From: Mariniradius saccharolyticus AK6
Lineage (GTDB): Bacteria; Bacteroidota; Bacteroidia; Cytophagales; Cyclobacteriaceae
Assembly (NCBI RefSeq): GCF_000330725.2
Contig: NZ_AMZY02000010.1
Span: forward strand, 248,001-312,000
Length of the DNA: 64,000 bases
Reading direction: 5' to 3'
Of this stretch, positions 1-9,171 are shown in pieces. The position numbers and the translations under genes are program-made. Position 1 is the stretch's first letter, and every line of letters starts with the position of its first letter. The notes under the pieces are model-generated. The model was given only the letters and a program-made list of their open reading frames with translations, was not told the origin of the DNA and made no database searches.

Positions 1-82
1 TAGGTCCCAATTTATCAAATTTCAATTAAAACATCCTTCATGAATCAAAATATAAACGGCGGCTTGGGAATGTCGCTTCATA

Positions 83-1036
83 CTAGCTCGGATTGTCAAA
101 CTCCACATACTTGAACGTATGTGAACCATCTTCAAACAGCTCAAAAAGCCCATAGCCTTTGTTGGTGTTTTCATAGGGCTCGTCGCTCCACCAATTTCCG
201 GATACGGCCCCGCTGCAGTGATAATGGATGTTTTGGTAGAGGAGTGATTCCACCAAATGGATATGCCCGCTGATGCAGGCCTTCACGTTTTTGTGTTTGA
301 AAAACAAATTGATCAAAGGCTTGGCATCGATGTGCATCCAGGCTCCTGGTACGATCCAATTGCCCGTTTCGGCATTGTTGCCATCCAAAAATGGGGTCGC
401 GCCCAAGATTGGAATATGGGAAACAATCAAAATCGGCTTCTCCGCGGGTATGGATTGCAGCGTTTGCTCGAGCCATGCTGCCTGCGCTGTATCCAGTTTG
501 GCGGTGTACCAAGTGCCATCCTCCTTCTTGTGCGTACTGTCGAGGACTATGAAATGCCAGCCTTTGGATTCGAAGGTGTAATAAGGCATTTCCATACCAT
601 GTTCCCGCATCACCCAAGCCTTCCCCGGGAAAGGCTCCTCGTGGGGAGTTTTGCCCCAAACGTCATGGTTACCGATGCAGTGGTAAATCTTCAGATCTGG
701 ATAGGCGGCACGGATTTTTCGCCACACGGCCCATTGGGCTTCTGTTTCCGCTTCATCCTTTCCCAATGCATCCATGATGAGGTCGCCGCCGTTCACAAAA
801 AAATCGATCGGCTGTTCCTTGTTTAGAATATGGTCAAAACATCTCTTGACCCCTTCCTCGGCACCAACTCCCGGCTCAATATGCATATCTGTCACATGGG
901 CAAATCGCAAGATGGGAGTTTTGGCTTGCAAGGGTTCAGTTTTAGGGTTGGTACAGGCAAGGGGTAGAACACTTGCGCCCAAAGTCCCCAAACCGAGAGC
1001 CTGGAGAGCGTTTCTTCTTGTGATTTTGGATTTCAT
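83..1036 (-). CDS. Exported metallophosphoesterase (calcineurin-like)
   Basis: Predicted metal-dependent phosphoesterase of 317 residues. The metal-binding signatures appear in order: D50-x-H52, GGD at 83-85, GNHD at 122-125, then a later SH (ILIVSHIPI) and GHIH. These are the five classical calcineurin-like blocks. The N-terminus has a twin-arginine motif (R7-R8, RRNALQALG), a hydrophobic stretch and Cys28 in a lipobox-like LAC context, so the folded enzyme is probably exported by Tat and perhaps lipid-anchored. It is transcribed away from the DUF6807/oxidoreductase operon, with a 217-nt intergenic region between the starts. The natural substrate cannot be read from sequence. Confidence 0.88.
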   Translation of the reverse strand: MKSKITRRNALQALGLGTLGASVLPLACTNPKTEPLQAKTPILRFAHVTDMHIEPGVGAEEGVKRCFDHILNKEQPIDFFVNGGDLIMDALGKDEAETEAQWAVWRKIRAAYPDLKIYHCIGNHDVWGKTPHEEPFPGKAWVMREHGMEMPYYTFESKGWHFIVLDSTHKKEDGTWYTAKLDTAQAAWLEQTLQSIPAEKPILIVSHIPILGATPFLDGNNAETGNWIVPGAWMHIDAKPLINLFFKHKNVKACISGHIHLVESLLYQNIHYHCSGAVSGNWWSDEPYENTNKGYGLFELFEDGSHTFKYVEFDNPS

Positions 1037-1253
1037 AGCATTGGTATTTCAAAGATGAAAAACGCGATCAATAAAGATGGACTTTATCTTTAAAGGATAG
1101 CAATAGCGAAGATATCCGAATTTTCGGTTTTTGAAAGGCAATTGGACGGTTGTGGGAGGATTCGAAAGACCATCATTCCCGAAATGGAAAAGACCTCAAT
1201 CGAATCGGATTTTTTTGCATAAATTATTCCGTCGATAAACTCAATCCAAACTG

Positions 1254-2225
1254 ATGGTCCCAAAAAGACTTACCGCCGCGATTCCGCTTTTATTCATGAT
1301 TTGTATAAGTTCATTTTCCCAGCAAATCCGTTTGCGTGAGACCAAAACAGGAGTCGATTTCCTATCAGGCGGAAAAGTCTTGTTGACCTACCAAACATCT
1401 ACGGCTGAGGTGCCCGAGGGCGTAAAAGCTGAATTCAGAAAGTCCGGCTTTATCCATCCGCTTTTTTCCCCTTCCGGTCAGGAACTCACCCGCATACAGC
1501 CACCTGACCACTACCACCACTATGGCATTTGGGGCCCTTGGACAAAGACCTTGGTAGAAGGACGGGAGGTGGATTTTTGGAATTTGGGAGACGGAAAAGG
1601 CCGGGTGGATTTTGACCGTTTGATCTCCAAAAAAGAAAAAAAGGATAACGCCGAGATCCTCGTCCGACAAAAACACACCGATCTCCTTGCTCCGAACGGC
1701 GCCCAAGTCGCCATCGAGGAAGATCTCGGCATCCGCGTTTGGAATATGGAGCAAAACAGGTATGCCGTGGACTATACCACGGAAATTTCCACTCCCCTGA
1801 AAACTCCCGTGGTCTTGGAAGCCTACAGGTACGGTGGTGGAATCGGCTTCCGGGCGACGGCAAGATGGGATGCAAGCAACAGTCATATCCTTACCTCCGA
1901 TGGCAAAGACCGGAAAACCGCCGATGGCAGCTATGCCAAATGGGTGATGGTGTATGGGGTTTCCGACGACCCTTCCGGGGAAAGTGGAATCCTTTTTCTC
2001 AGCCATCCCGAAAACCGCGCCCATCCCGAACCCATGCGGGTATGGCCGGAAGACTCAAACGGGGGCAAGGAAAATGTCTTCCTAGAGTTCTGTCCCATCC
2101 GCCTCCAAGCTTGGGAAATCCTCCCCGGCAAGACAAATACTTTAAAGTACCGCATGATCGTCTTTGACGGTAAAATGACCGCGACGGAAGCGGAGAGTTA
2201 TTGGAAAACATTTGCAGCACGATAA
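1254..2225 (+). CDS. DUF6807 (PmoA-like) family secreted protein
   Basis: A 323-residue protein with a cleavable signal peptide (hydrophobic residues 8-22, ending SFSQQ). It matches the DUF6807 family, often labelled PmoA-like, by the hallmark stretch near residues 70-100 (HPLFSPSGQ, then DHYHHYGIW). The family occurs next to sugar oxidoreductases in Bacteroidota and Planctomycetota; no enzymatic role is firmly established to my knowledge. It is first in a probable operon, with 21 nt to the next gene. The histidine-rich HYHHYG block could bind metal or substrate, which is inference. Confidence 0.8.
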   Translation: MVPKRLTAAIPLLFMICISSFSQQIRLRETKTGVDFLSGGKVLLTYQTSTAEVPEGVKAEFRKSGFIHPLFSPSGQELTRIQPPDHYHHYGIWGPWTKTLVEGREVDFWNLGDGKGRVDFDRLISKKEKKDNAEILVRQKHTDLLAPNGAQVAIEEDLGIRVWNMEQNRYAVDYTTEISTPLKTPVVLEAYRYGGGIGFRATARWDASNSHILTSDGKDRKTADGSYAKWVMVYGVSDDPSGESGILFLSHPENRAHPEPMRVWPEDSNGGKENVFLEFCPIRLQAWEILPGKTNTLKYRMIVFDGKMTATEAESYWKTFAAR

Positions 2226-2246
2226 AAAACCCAAGGTTCAAACCTC

Positions 2247-3617
2247 ATGAAACGAAGAGAATTTATCAAAACCACCGCATTGGCAGGTACCGCCTTGGGT
2301 TTCCCGACCATTTTCCCCGCTTCGGTATTCGGTAAAAATGCCCCCAGCAATAAGATCAATATCGGCCAAATTGGCTGCGGAAGGATCGCACGGTCACACG
2401 ACCTTCCCGGAACCTGGGCACATGATATGGCCCGCATCGTAGCAGTTTCGGATGTGGACAGCAAAAGGATGGCGGAAGGAAAAGCCTTGATCGAGGCTCA
2501 TTACACCCAAAAAATGGGGAAGCCTTATCTCGACGTCAAGCAATATGGAGATTACCGGGAAATGCTGTTGGACAAAGACATCGACGCCGTGATCATCAGT
2601 ACACCTGACCATTGGCATTCCCAACCGGCCATGGAAGCAGCTTTGGCTGGAAAACACATCTACCTTCAAAAACCGACTTCCCTCACCATCAAAGAAGGCC
2701 GTCAATTGACGGAAGTGGTGAAGAAATCCGGAGTAGTCCTGCAGTTGGGTACCCAGCAGCGGTCCAGTCCTCAGTTTCGTATTGCCGCCGAACTGGTCAG
2801 GAACGGCAGGATCGGAAAATTGCATACAGTCCGTATCGGGCTTCCGGGCGATCCTTCAGGGCCCAAGGCCAGTCCGATGCCTGTTCCGAAAAACCTGAAT
2901 TTTGACATGTGGCTAGGGTCCACGCCGGAATTGCCCTACTCCGAAATCGGCGTGCACCCGCAGGAAGGATACGATCGTCCTGGTTGGCTGCGACATGAGA
3001 ATTACGGTGCGGGCATGATCACAGGCTGGGGACAGCACCATTTTGACTCGGCGGCATGGGGCATGGATACCGAACTCACCGGACCACGTTTTATAGAAGC
3101 GGTCGCGGAATTCCCCAAGTTCGGATTTTGGAATGTCCACGGCGATTTTATGGTCAAGGCCGAATACGAAAATGGCGTCACCATGCTCACGAGCGGCGGC
3201 TTCCCCAACGGCATTCGGTACGAGGGTACGGAAGGTTGGATATGGGTCTCCCGGGGCGATTATGTGGCTTCTGCTAGCGACCCGGTTGCCAAAGACAAGA
3301 GTTCAAAAGCATTAGACGCCTCTGATCCAAGGCTATTGGAATCCGTGATCGGGCCCAGTGAAATCCATCTTTATAAGAGTGCAGACCAACACGGAAATTG
3401 GCTGGAATGCATCCAAACGGGAAAGGAACCTATCTCCCCGATCGAAATCGGCCATCGCTCTTGCTCGGTGTGCCTGGTCAGCCACGTGGCGATGAAAGTA
3501 GGAAAAAGACTCGAATGGGATACAAAAACCGAAAAGTTTGTCAATGACGATGAAGCAAATTCCCATCTCAGCAGATCCCAACGAGCTCCTTATGGGACGG
3601 ATTTTGTCAAAGTCTAA
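2247..3617 (+). CDS. Gfo/Idh/MocA family oxidoreductase, Tat-exported
   Basis: A 456-residue NAD(P)-dependent oxidoreductase. It has a twin-arginine signal (R3-R4, RREFIKTT), a Rossmann nucleotide-binding start at about residues 38-48 (NIGQIGCGRIA), and the STPDHWH block at 118-124. The usual EKP motif reads QKP at 141-143; the lysine that contacts cofactor and substrate is kept while the acidic residue is Gln. Tat export is usual for the periplasmic members in Bacteroidota, where the cofactor is bound tightly and travels with the folded enzyme. The substrate is probably a sugar or cyclitol. It lies 21 nt after the DUF6807 gene and 9 nt before a second oxidoreductase, so the three are likely co-transcribed. 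Confidence 0.87.
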   Translation: MKRREFIKTTALAGTALGFPTIFPASVFGKNAPSNKINIGQIGCGRIARSHDLPGTWAHDMARIVAVSDVDSKRMAEGKALIEAHYTQKMGKPYLDVKQYGDYREMLLDKDIDAVIISTPDHWHSQPAMEAALAGKHIYLQKPTSLTIKEGRQLTEVVKKSGVVLQLGTQQRSSPQFRIAAELVRNGRIGKLHTVRIGLPGDPSGPKASPMPVPKNLNFDMWLGSTPELPYSEIGVHPQEGYDRPGWLRHENYGAGMITGWGQHHFDSAAWGMDTELTGPRFIEAVAEFPKFGFWNVHGDFMVKAEYENGVTMLTSGGFPNGIRYEGTEGWIWVSRGDYVASASDPVAKDKSSKALDASDPRLLESVIGPSEIHLYKSADQHGNWLECIQTGKEPISPIEIGHRSCSVCLVSHVAMKVGKRLEWDTKTEKFVNDDEANSHLSRSQRAPYGTDFVKV

Positions 3618-3626
3618 TCAGGAAAA

Positions 3627-4997
3627 TTGAACTTGATGAGGTGTATTATCGCATTTTCCCTTTTACTTATCATTGGTTGTGTGCAGCCAAAGGAAGAGAC
3701 CATGGCCGACAAACGCAAGATTACCTTTATGTCCCTTAATCCGGGACATTTTCACGCAGCACTCATCCACAAGTCCATGTATCCCCACGTGGATTCGACC
3801 GTCTATGTCTTTGCTCCTGCAGGCGACGAACTCAAGGATTATCTTGGGAGGATCGACAGCTACAATTCCCAGCCTCAGAATCCCACAGCATGGAAAATTG
3901 AAGCATACGTAGGCACTGATTTTTTGTACAAAATGATTTCCCAAAAACCAGGGAATGTCATGGTAGTTGCGGGGAAAAACGACCAAAAGATTGACTACAT
4001 CATGGCAGCAATCCAAAATGGCATCCATGTCTATGCTGATAAACCATTGGTAATCAATCGGGAAGGATATGGGAAATTACGGGAAGCCTTTGTCTTGGCA
4101 GCCCAAAAGGACTTGCTGCTCTACGACATCATGACGGAGCGCTTTGAGATTGCTTCGATGTTGCAGCGGGAGTTATCGATGAATCCCGAGGTATTCGGCG
4201 AGCTGGTTGAAGGCACTTTGGAGGAGCCTGCCATTACCAAGGAGAGTGTGCATCATTTTTACAAGCAAGTTTCGGGAAAGCCCTTGGTCCGGCCGGACTG
4301 GTTCTTCGATGTCAGGAAGCAAGGTGAAGGCTTGGTAGATGTCACGACCCATTTGGTGGATTTGATCCAATGGGCGGCTTTCCCGGAGCAAACTTTGGAC
4401 ACTGCAGATGTACAAATGCTTTCAGCCAAAAGATGGCCGACTCCACTTTCCATTGAGCAATTCCAGCAGGTAACTGGAAAAACGGCTTTTCCCGAATACC
4501 TGAAAAATGACCTTCAAGGTGATACATTGCAGGTGTTCGGCAACGGGGAATTGCACTACACCCTCCGCGGTAAGCATGCAAAGGTCAGCGTGACTTGGGA
4601 TTTTCAGGCTCCGGAAGGTGGCGGAGACACGCATTTTAGCATCATGCGGGGCAGCAAAGCCGAACTCATCATTCGGCAGGGCCCCGAACAAGCCTTCAAG
4701 CCAACTTTATATATCAGGCTACTTGAGGGACAGGAGAAAGCGCTGAAGGATGCCATTCGAATCGCCTTGCAGACGAGGTATCCCGGACTTGACTTGGAAA
4801 AACAGTCAAACGGCGAACATCAGATTTTGATTCCCGACGAATACCATGTCGGACATGAGGCACATTTTGCCCAAGTGACAGAAAAGTTTCTGGAGTATTT
4901 CCTAGAAGGAAAAATGCCCGCTTGGGAGGTCCCCAATATGTTGGTAAAATACCATACGACTACCCGGGCCTTGGAACTCGCGGGCAATTATCCTTAG
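3627..4997 (+). CDS. Gfo/Idh/MocA-type oxidoreductase lipoprotein
   Basis: A 456-residue protein with a clear lipoprotein signal: MNLMRCIIAFSLLLIIGC with lipobox Cys18. A Gfo/Idh/MocA-like Rossmann half follows, with the canonical DKP (EKP-type) motif at 138-140. The C-terminal half, including the stretch around DVTTHLVDLIQW, resembles the 'putative oxidoreductase C-terminal' domain family. The nucleotide-binding loop is less canonical than in the preceding gene (FMSLNPGHFHAALI at 34-47, no clean GxGxxG), so its cofactor use is less certain. It is last in the three-gene operon and I see no strong terminator directly after it. Envelope location plus DUF6807 and a second oxidoreductase suggests oxidation of a sugar derivative in the periplasm. 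Confidence 0.82.
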   Translation: MNLMRCIIAFSLLLIIGCVQPKEETMADKRKITFMSLNPGHFHAALIHKSMYPHVDSTVYVFAPAGDELKDYLGRIDSYNSQPQNPTAWKIEAYVGTDFLYKMISQKPGNVMVVAGKNDQKIDYIMAAIQNGIHVYADKPLVINREGYGKLREAFVLAAQKDLLLYDIMTERFEIASMLQRELSMNPEVFGELVEGTLEEPAITKESVHHFYKQVSGKPLVRPDWFFDVRKQGEGLVDVTTHLVDLIQWAAFPEQTLDTADVQMLSAKRWPTPLSIEQFQQVTGKTAFPEYLKNDLQGDTLQVFGNGELHYTLRGKHAKVSVTWDFQAPEGGGDTHFSIMRGSKAELIIRQGPEQAFKPTLYIRLLEGQEKALKDAIRIALQTRYPGLDLEKQSNGEHQILIPDEYHVGHEAHFAQVTEKFLEYFLEGKMPAWEVPNMLVKYHTTTRALELAGNYP

Positions 4998-5185
4998 GCG
5001 ACGGATCGAACCAACGACTCTTTCTCAAGCACTTTTTTACCCTCCGGGTGTAACGATTAACCATTTGATTTCATGAAAAATATTTTCCGAACTCCGAAAA
5101 ACCGGGTGATTTCATGACCGTTGTCATATGATTTTTGAAATCTACTTTTTGGGGTAAGTTTATTTAGATTTTTTAAAAATAGTGA

Positions 5186-5216
5186 TTGTTTAGAATCATT
5201 CTAAGCGGTATGTTTG
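5186..5216 (+). promoter_or_regulatory. Bacteroidota-type promoter of the FecA-like receptor gene
   Basis: TTG at 5186-5188 is separated by 20 nt from TATGTTTG at 5209-5216. This fits the Bacteroidota housekeeping promoter (TTG, 17-23 nt, TAnnTTTG). The predicted leader before the ATG at 5250 is about 30 nt. The spacer carries a palindrome listed separately. Confidence 0.7.
5190..5204. promoter_or_regulatory. Fur/PerR-type 7-1-7 operator candidate
   Basis: TTAGAATCATTCTAA is a perfect 7-1-7 inverted repeat lying between the -33 and -7 promoter elements. It has the same architecture as Fur-superfamily boxes (PerR TTATAATnATTATAA, Fur TGATAATnATTATCA in Bacillus). Position and downstream gene suggest iron-dependent repression. 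The regulator is not in this window. Confidence 0.6.
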
Positions 5217-5249
5217 CATCACTATTTTAACTCAGTCTAAATAAACAAG

Positions 5250-7676
5250 ATGAAAGCGATATACTTATTCCTCCTGTTATCCCTAGTTCCCCTGATAGGA
5301 ATGGCACAGGAAAGTGCTCTAAAGGGAAAAATCTCCGACAAAAACAACAACCCGCTGCCCTATGCTTCGATCCAACTGGTAGGCACCGTAAGGGGAGTCC
5401 AGAGCAATACGGATGGGAATTTTGTAATGAACAACATCCCCAGTGGGACCTACACAGTCAAGGTGATGAATTTGGGCTATGAGGATGGTTCTAAGGAGGT
5501 CGTGCTGGTTCCGGGACAAACCACAGAGCTTGAAATCGTTCTTTCGGAAGAACCAATTTGGATCGATTCATTTGAACTGTTGAGCAGCCGGGGGATTTTG
5601 GGCCAGGAAAAACTCCCGGAAGTCGAGGATTTTCGCATCAATGCCGGAAAGAAGAACGAGGTTATCCGTGTGCGTGACTTGGACGCGAATCTTGCGATGA
5701 ACAACAGCCGGCAGATTTTTGGCCGTACACCAGGGATATCGATCTGGGAAAATGACGGTTCGGGAATCCAATTGGGAGTGGCATCAAGGGGACTTAGCCC
5801 AAACCGATCCTGGGAATTCAACGTGCGCATGAACGGCTATGACATCACGCCCGACCCGATGGGCTATCCGGAGGCTTATTTCACTCCGCCGATGGAAGTT
5901 GTGGAAAAAATCGAGGTGATTCGTGGCGCTTCGTCGCTCCAATTCGGACCGCAGTTTGGAGGCCTGCTCAACTTTGTATTGCGAAGACCGGACCAATCTA
6001 CCCGCTTTACGGCCGAGACACTCAATACATTCGGCAATAATGGTCTTTTTAGCACCTTCAACTATATTGGCGGCACCGAAGGCAAATGGAGCTATACTGC
6101 CTATTACCAAAAAAGAATTGGCCAGGGATGGAGGGAAAATGGTTATTTCAATACCGACCACGCCCATTTGGAAGTCAGTTATGCAGCCAGCAACAGACTT
6201 AGACTTGGCTTTGAAGCGACCTATATGACCACGGAGAGTCAACAGCCAGGCGGATTAACCGATGCGCAGTTCAATCAGGACTCCCGCCAAAGTACCCGAA
6301 GCAGAAACTGGTTCAGCACGCCATGGTTTGTACCTTCATTTTCCGCCCAATATATCGTCTCGCCTGCTACCAAATTGGATTGGAAGGTATTTGCGACGAT
6401 TGCCGAGCGCAACAGCATCGGTTTCATGAAGGCAATCAATATCGAGGATGACTTTGGCAACCGTCAGGTGGACAGGGATTTTTACACTACCTATGGTTCT
6501 GAACTCCGCATGACGACCGAGCATTCCCTTTTTGGATTCAAGAATACGCTTGCGACAGGTTTGAGATATTTCAACGGGAAGATCGACAGGGTACAATCTG
6601 GGGTTGGTGATAACGGCACGGACATGAACTTCGATTTGCTTCCCGGTACATCCTATCCACGGGATTTGGATTTCCGAAACACAAACTTGGCTGCATTTGC
6701 GGAGAACATATTCCGGTTTTCGGAAAAATTCCTCCTGACAGCGGGCCTCAGACTGGAGCAAATCCAGTCAGAAAACAAAGGACAGTTTTCGGTGAGCAAT
6801 GGAGTCCCGATTTTCATGGACCCGGTAACGAGAACCAGGTCATTTGTCATTGGCGGACTAGGGGCAGAATACCACATCACTCCGACAACGGAACTGTACT
6901 CGAATCTTTCCCAAGCATACAGGCCGGTGTTGATTTCGGACCTGACTCCTCCTGCCACTACAGACGTGATTGACCCCAATCTGCAGGATGCACGGGGTTA
7001 CAACTTTGACTTCGGATACCGCGGCAATATCGGGACGGTTTTCAACTTTGACCTCAGCTACTTCCACCTGAACTACGCCAACCGCATCGGCACCATCACC
7101 CAACTCGACCAGGCCGGACAAAGCTATCAGTTCCGCACCAACTTGGGTGAATCCGTAAGTAAGGGCTTTGAAGGCTATCTTGAGTTTGATCCTGTGACGG
7201 CCATTTTCAAAACATCACGGTATGGTTTCCTCCATTTCTTTGCTTCACTTGCCTTTGTGGATGCCACTTACCAGGATTTCCTGACCACAAGCTTGGTAAA
7301 TGGACAATTGGTCGAAAGCAACCTGAAAGGCAACCAAGTCGAAAATGCCCCAAGAAAAATCAACCGCTACGGTGCGACCTATAGATTCAGAACCTTCTCG
7401 ATGACCTGGCAACTGAGTGACATTGGTGAGACGTTTGCGGATGCCTCCAACACCGTGACGCCCAATGCGGCAGCAACGACCGGTCTTATCCCTGCCTATA
7501 AGGTCCAAGATCTGTCCGCCAGCTATATCTTCAAAAAGCGATATACCCTCAAAGCAGGTATCAATAACCTGACCGACGAGCGCTATTTTACGCGCAGGGC
7601 GGGCGGCTATCCCGGACCGGGCCTAATGCCAGCCGACGGGCGGACGTTCTATACCACATTTGGCTTGAGGTTCTAA
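5250..7676 (+). CDS. TonB-dependent receptor, ferric dicitrate/siderophore (FecA-like)
   Basis: An 808-residue outer-membrane receptor. A signal peptide (about 1-20, ending MAQ) is followed by a carboxypeptidase-regulatory-like domain at about 23-100, a plug domain at about 125-245 and a 22-strand-type barrel to the C-terminal Phe. The plug segment NGYDITPDPMGYPEAYFTPP followed by EKIEVIRGASSLQFG and QFGGLLNF is strongly FecA-like; these residues are typical of Fe(III)-dicitrate receptors. It imports a ferric chelate using TonB energy. No FecI/FecR pair sits beside it, so control is more likely through the Fur-type palindrome in its promoter than by surface signalling. It is a single-gene unit, closed by a terminator at 7699-7734. 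The exact ligand is inferred. Confidence 0.85.
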   Translation: MKAIYLFLLLSLVPLIGMAQESALKGKISDKNNNPLPYASIQLVGTVRGVQSNTDGNFVMNNIPSGTYTVKVMNLGYEDGSKEVVLVPGQTTELEIVLSEEPIWIDSFELLSSRGILGQEKLPEVEDFRINAGKKNEVIRVRDLDANLAMNNSRQIFGRTPGISIWENDGSGIQLGVASRGLSPNRSWEFNVRMNGYDITPDPMGYPEAYFTPPMEVVEKIEVIRGASSLQFGPQFGGLLNFVLRRPDQSTRFTAETLNTFGNNGLFSTFNYIGGTEGKWSYTAYYQKRIGQGWRENGYFNTDHAHLEVSYAASNRLRLGFEATYMTTESQQPGGLTDAQFNQDSRQSTRSRNWFSTPWFVPSFSAQYIVSPATKLDWKVFATIAERNSIGFMKAINIEDDFGNRQVDRDFYTTYGSELRMTTEHSLFGFKNTLATGLRYFNGKIDRVQSGVGDNGTDMNFDLLPGTSYPRDLDFRNTNLAAFAENIFRFSEKFLLTAGLRLEQIQSENKGQFSVSNGVPIFMDPVTRTRSFVIGGLGAEYHITPTTELYSNLSQAYRPVLISDLTPPATTDVIDPNLQDARGYNFDFGYRGNIGTVFNFDLSYFHLNYANRIGTITQLDQAGQSYQFRTNLGESVSKGFEGYLEFDPVTAIFKTSRYGFLHFFASLAFVDATYQDFLTTSLVNGQLVESNLKGNQVENAPRKINRYGATYRFRTFSMTWQLSDIGETFADASNTVTPNAAATTGLIPAYKVQDLSASYIFKKRYTLKAGINNLTDERYFTRRAGGYPGPGLMPADGRTFYTTFGLRF

Positions 7677-7698
7677 AAAAAAGCCCTTTCCATCTGAG

Positions 7699-7734
7699 AA
7701 AGCCGCGCGGGATTTCCGTGCGGCTTTGTTTTTT
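7699..7734 (+). terminator. Rho-independent terminator after the FecA-like gene
   Basis: AAAGCCGC at 7699-7706 pairs with GCGGCTTT at 7720-7727, followed by GTTTTTT. It lies 22 nt after the receptor stop codon. Confidence 0.85.
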
Positions 7735-7828
7735 GGTGTTTGGGGAAAGTTTTTAAGGCCGACTTGGAAACGCACAGAATTTGGATGAGCAATATCCAAG
7801 AACCAGAATGTGGACGAGTAAGCTTTTT

Positions 7829-8968
7829 TCAAATAATCTCTCCCTGCCAAAGCCGCTCCAAGAATATTTTCCAAGGAACGATAGAAATGTCCCCAGCTTT
7901 CCTTTCCAATGGATCGTCACTTACTACGATCAGCTTTTTTACGGAATATTCCTCTGAAAAGCTCTTTAACCCTTTCAAATGCCTCGGCTGTACATTGTCC
8001 GTCCCTTTCACTTCTATTGCCACCTCATGGTCGCCGAGTATAAAATCAACCTCGAACTGAGAAGTAGTACGCCAATAAGAAATCATATAGTCCTTTTCAG
8101 AATACTTACTGTGTGCATGTAACTCCTGGTAAATAAAATGCTCAAAAGCATGTCCAAAAGACTCACTTTTAGCCTCTATTCTACCCCGTTTCAGAAGCTT
8201 GTTGACGATGCCCAAATCAAAGTAGTAAAACTTTGGAGCCAAAATTACCCTGCGCTTGGGCTTTTTTTGAAATGAAGGCAAAAAACGGCCCAATAAAGTG
8301 TCTTCCAAGATCTGGAAATACTCTTTAACAGTATTATGGCTAACACCACATTCGGTAGCAATATTGGAGTAGTTGACGATCTCGCCGTTGGAGAAAGCAG
8401 CAGCTTCGAGAAACTGCGTAAAGGCATTTATATTCCGAATCTTCGCTTCAGCCAAAATTTCGTCCTTTAGGTAATTCCCAATGTACGCTTCAATCAATTT
8501 TTTAGGGTTTTCCGACAAATAGTGGCGCGGCAACAGCCCGTTGTTTAAGGCCCTCAACAATTCAAAATCGGGGATTTCAGCGTGAATGAGCGGATACAGT
8601 TCATACCTAAGCGCCCTCCCTCCTAACAGATTGTTTCCGGCTCGAATGATCTTTCTAGGGCTTGAGCCGCTTAGGATAAACCTCACCGAATGGTTTACGA
8701 TCAGCCAGTGGATTTCATCCAACAAAGCTGGAATTTTCTGTATTTCATCGACAACGACTGGAACAGTATTGCCACTCGCCAATACAGCCTGTCGAAACTG
8801 CTGTGGTTCGGATTGATACCTCAAAAAAGTGTCAGACAATAATAAATCGAACCATAACGCATTAGGAAAAAGACTCTTCAACAAGGTACTTTTCCCTGTC
8901 TGACGTGCGCCCCAAAGGAATAAGCTCTCATTTCCAGAACCCTCCAAGACTTGCTTTCTTACAAACAT
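7829..8968 (-). CDS. AAA family ATPase with DUF4143 domain
   Basis: A 379-residue protein of the AAA_14/DUF4143 family. Walker A is GARQTGKS (20-27) and Walker B is VVVDE (71-75) followed by IQKIP. A helix-turn-helix-like segment is near 190-225 (IATECGVSHNTVKEYF). The C-terminal region has D308 and E319-V-K321 in a FEVDFI...AIEVKG context, the pattern of PD-(D/E)xK nuclease folds. These genes are widespread as isolated, often multicopy cassettes in Bacteroidota, and their cellular role is unknown. A large inverted repeat begins 18 nt upstream of the start and probably governs its expression. The gene is monocistronic and unrelated to its neighbours, consistent with a mobile accessory cassette. 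Confidence 0.88.
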   Translation of the reverse strand: MFVRKQVLEGSGNESLFLWGARQTGKSTLLKSLFPNALWFDLLLSDTFLRYQSEPQQFRQAVLASGNTVPVVVDEIQKIPALLDEIHWLIVNHSVRFILSGSSPRKIIRAGNNLLGGRALRYELYPLIHAEIPDFELLRALNNGLLPRHYLSENPKKLIEAYIGNYLKDEILAEAKIRNINAFTQFLEAAAFSNGEIVNYSNIATECGVSHNTVKEYFQILEDTLLGRFLPSFQKKPKRRVILAPKFYYFDLGIVNKLLKRGRIEAKSESFGHAFEHFIYQELHAHSKYSEKDYMISYWRTTSQFEVDFILGDHEVAIEVKGTDNVQPRHLKGLKSFSEEYSVKKLIVVSDDPLERKAGDISIVPWKIFLERLWQGEII

Positions 8969-8986
8969 AGCTCAAATTTTACTTAC

Positions 8987-9033
8987 AAATATCATGATAA
9001 TTGTAAGTAATACTTACAATTATCATGATATTT
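8987..9033. repeat. Perfect 23-bp inverted repeat upstream of the DUF4143 ATPase
   Basis: The arm at 8987-9009 is the exact reverse complement of 9011-9033, with a single A between. Each arm contains the 10-bp palindrome TATCATGATA and half of a TACTTACAA/TTGTAAGTA palindrome, so the element is palindromes nested in a palindrome. A further ACTTACAA lies at 8981-8988 and a TCATG half-site near 9054. It starts 18 nt before the ATG at 8968. The likely role is an operator for an autoregulator, or a cassette boundary. Confidence 0.85.
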
Positions 9034-9171
9034 TTAAACCATATTCACAAAAATCATGGAAAACAAATGAAGAACTCCGGAGGCAACCGGGATTGACCAA
9101 TCGCCATTCCCAAGCTTCATGGATCATATCGGAATAAACAACTCAAAATACTCTCGGAAAGGATTCAATCC

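Noticed and set aside
5050-5130. Two copies of GATTTCATGA upstream of the FecA-like gene
   Set aside because: Short, A/T-rich and outside the promoter; could be chance, so not listed as a repeat.
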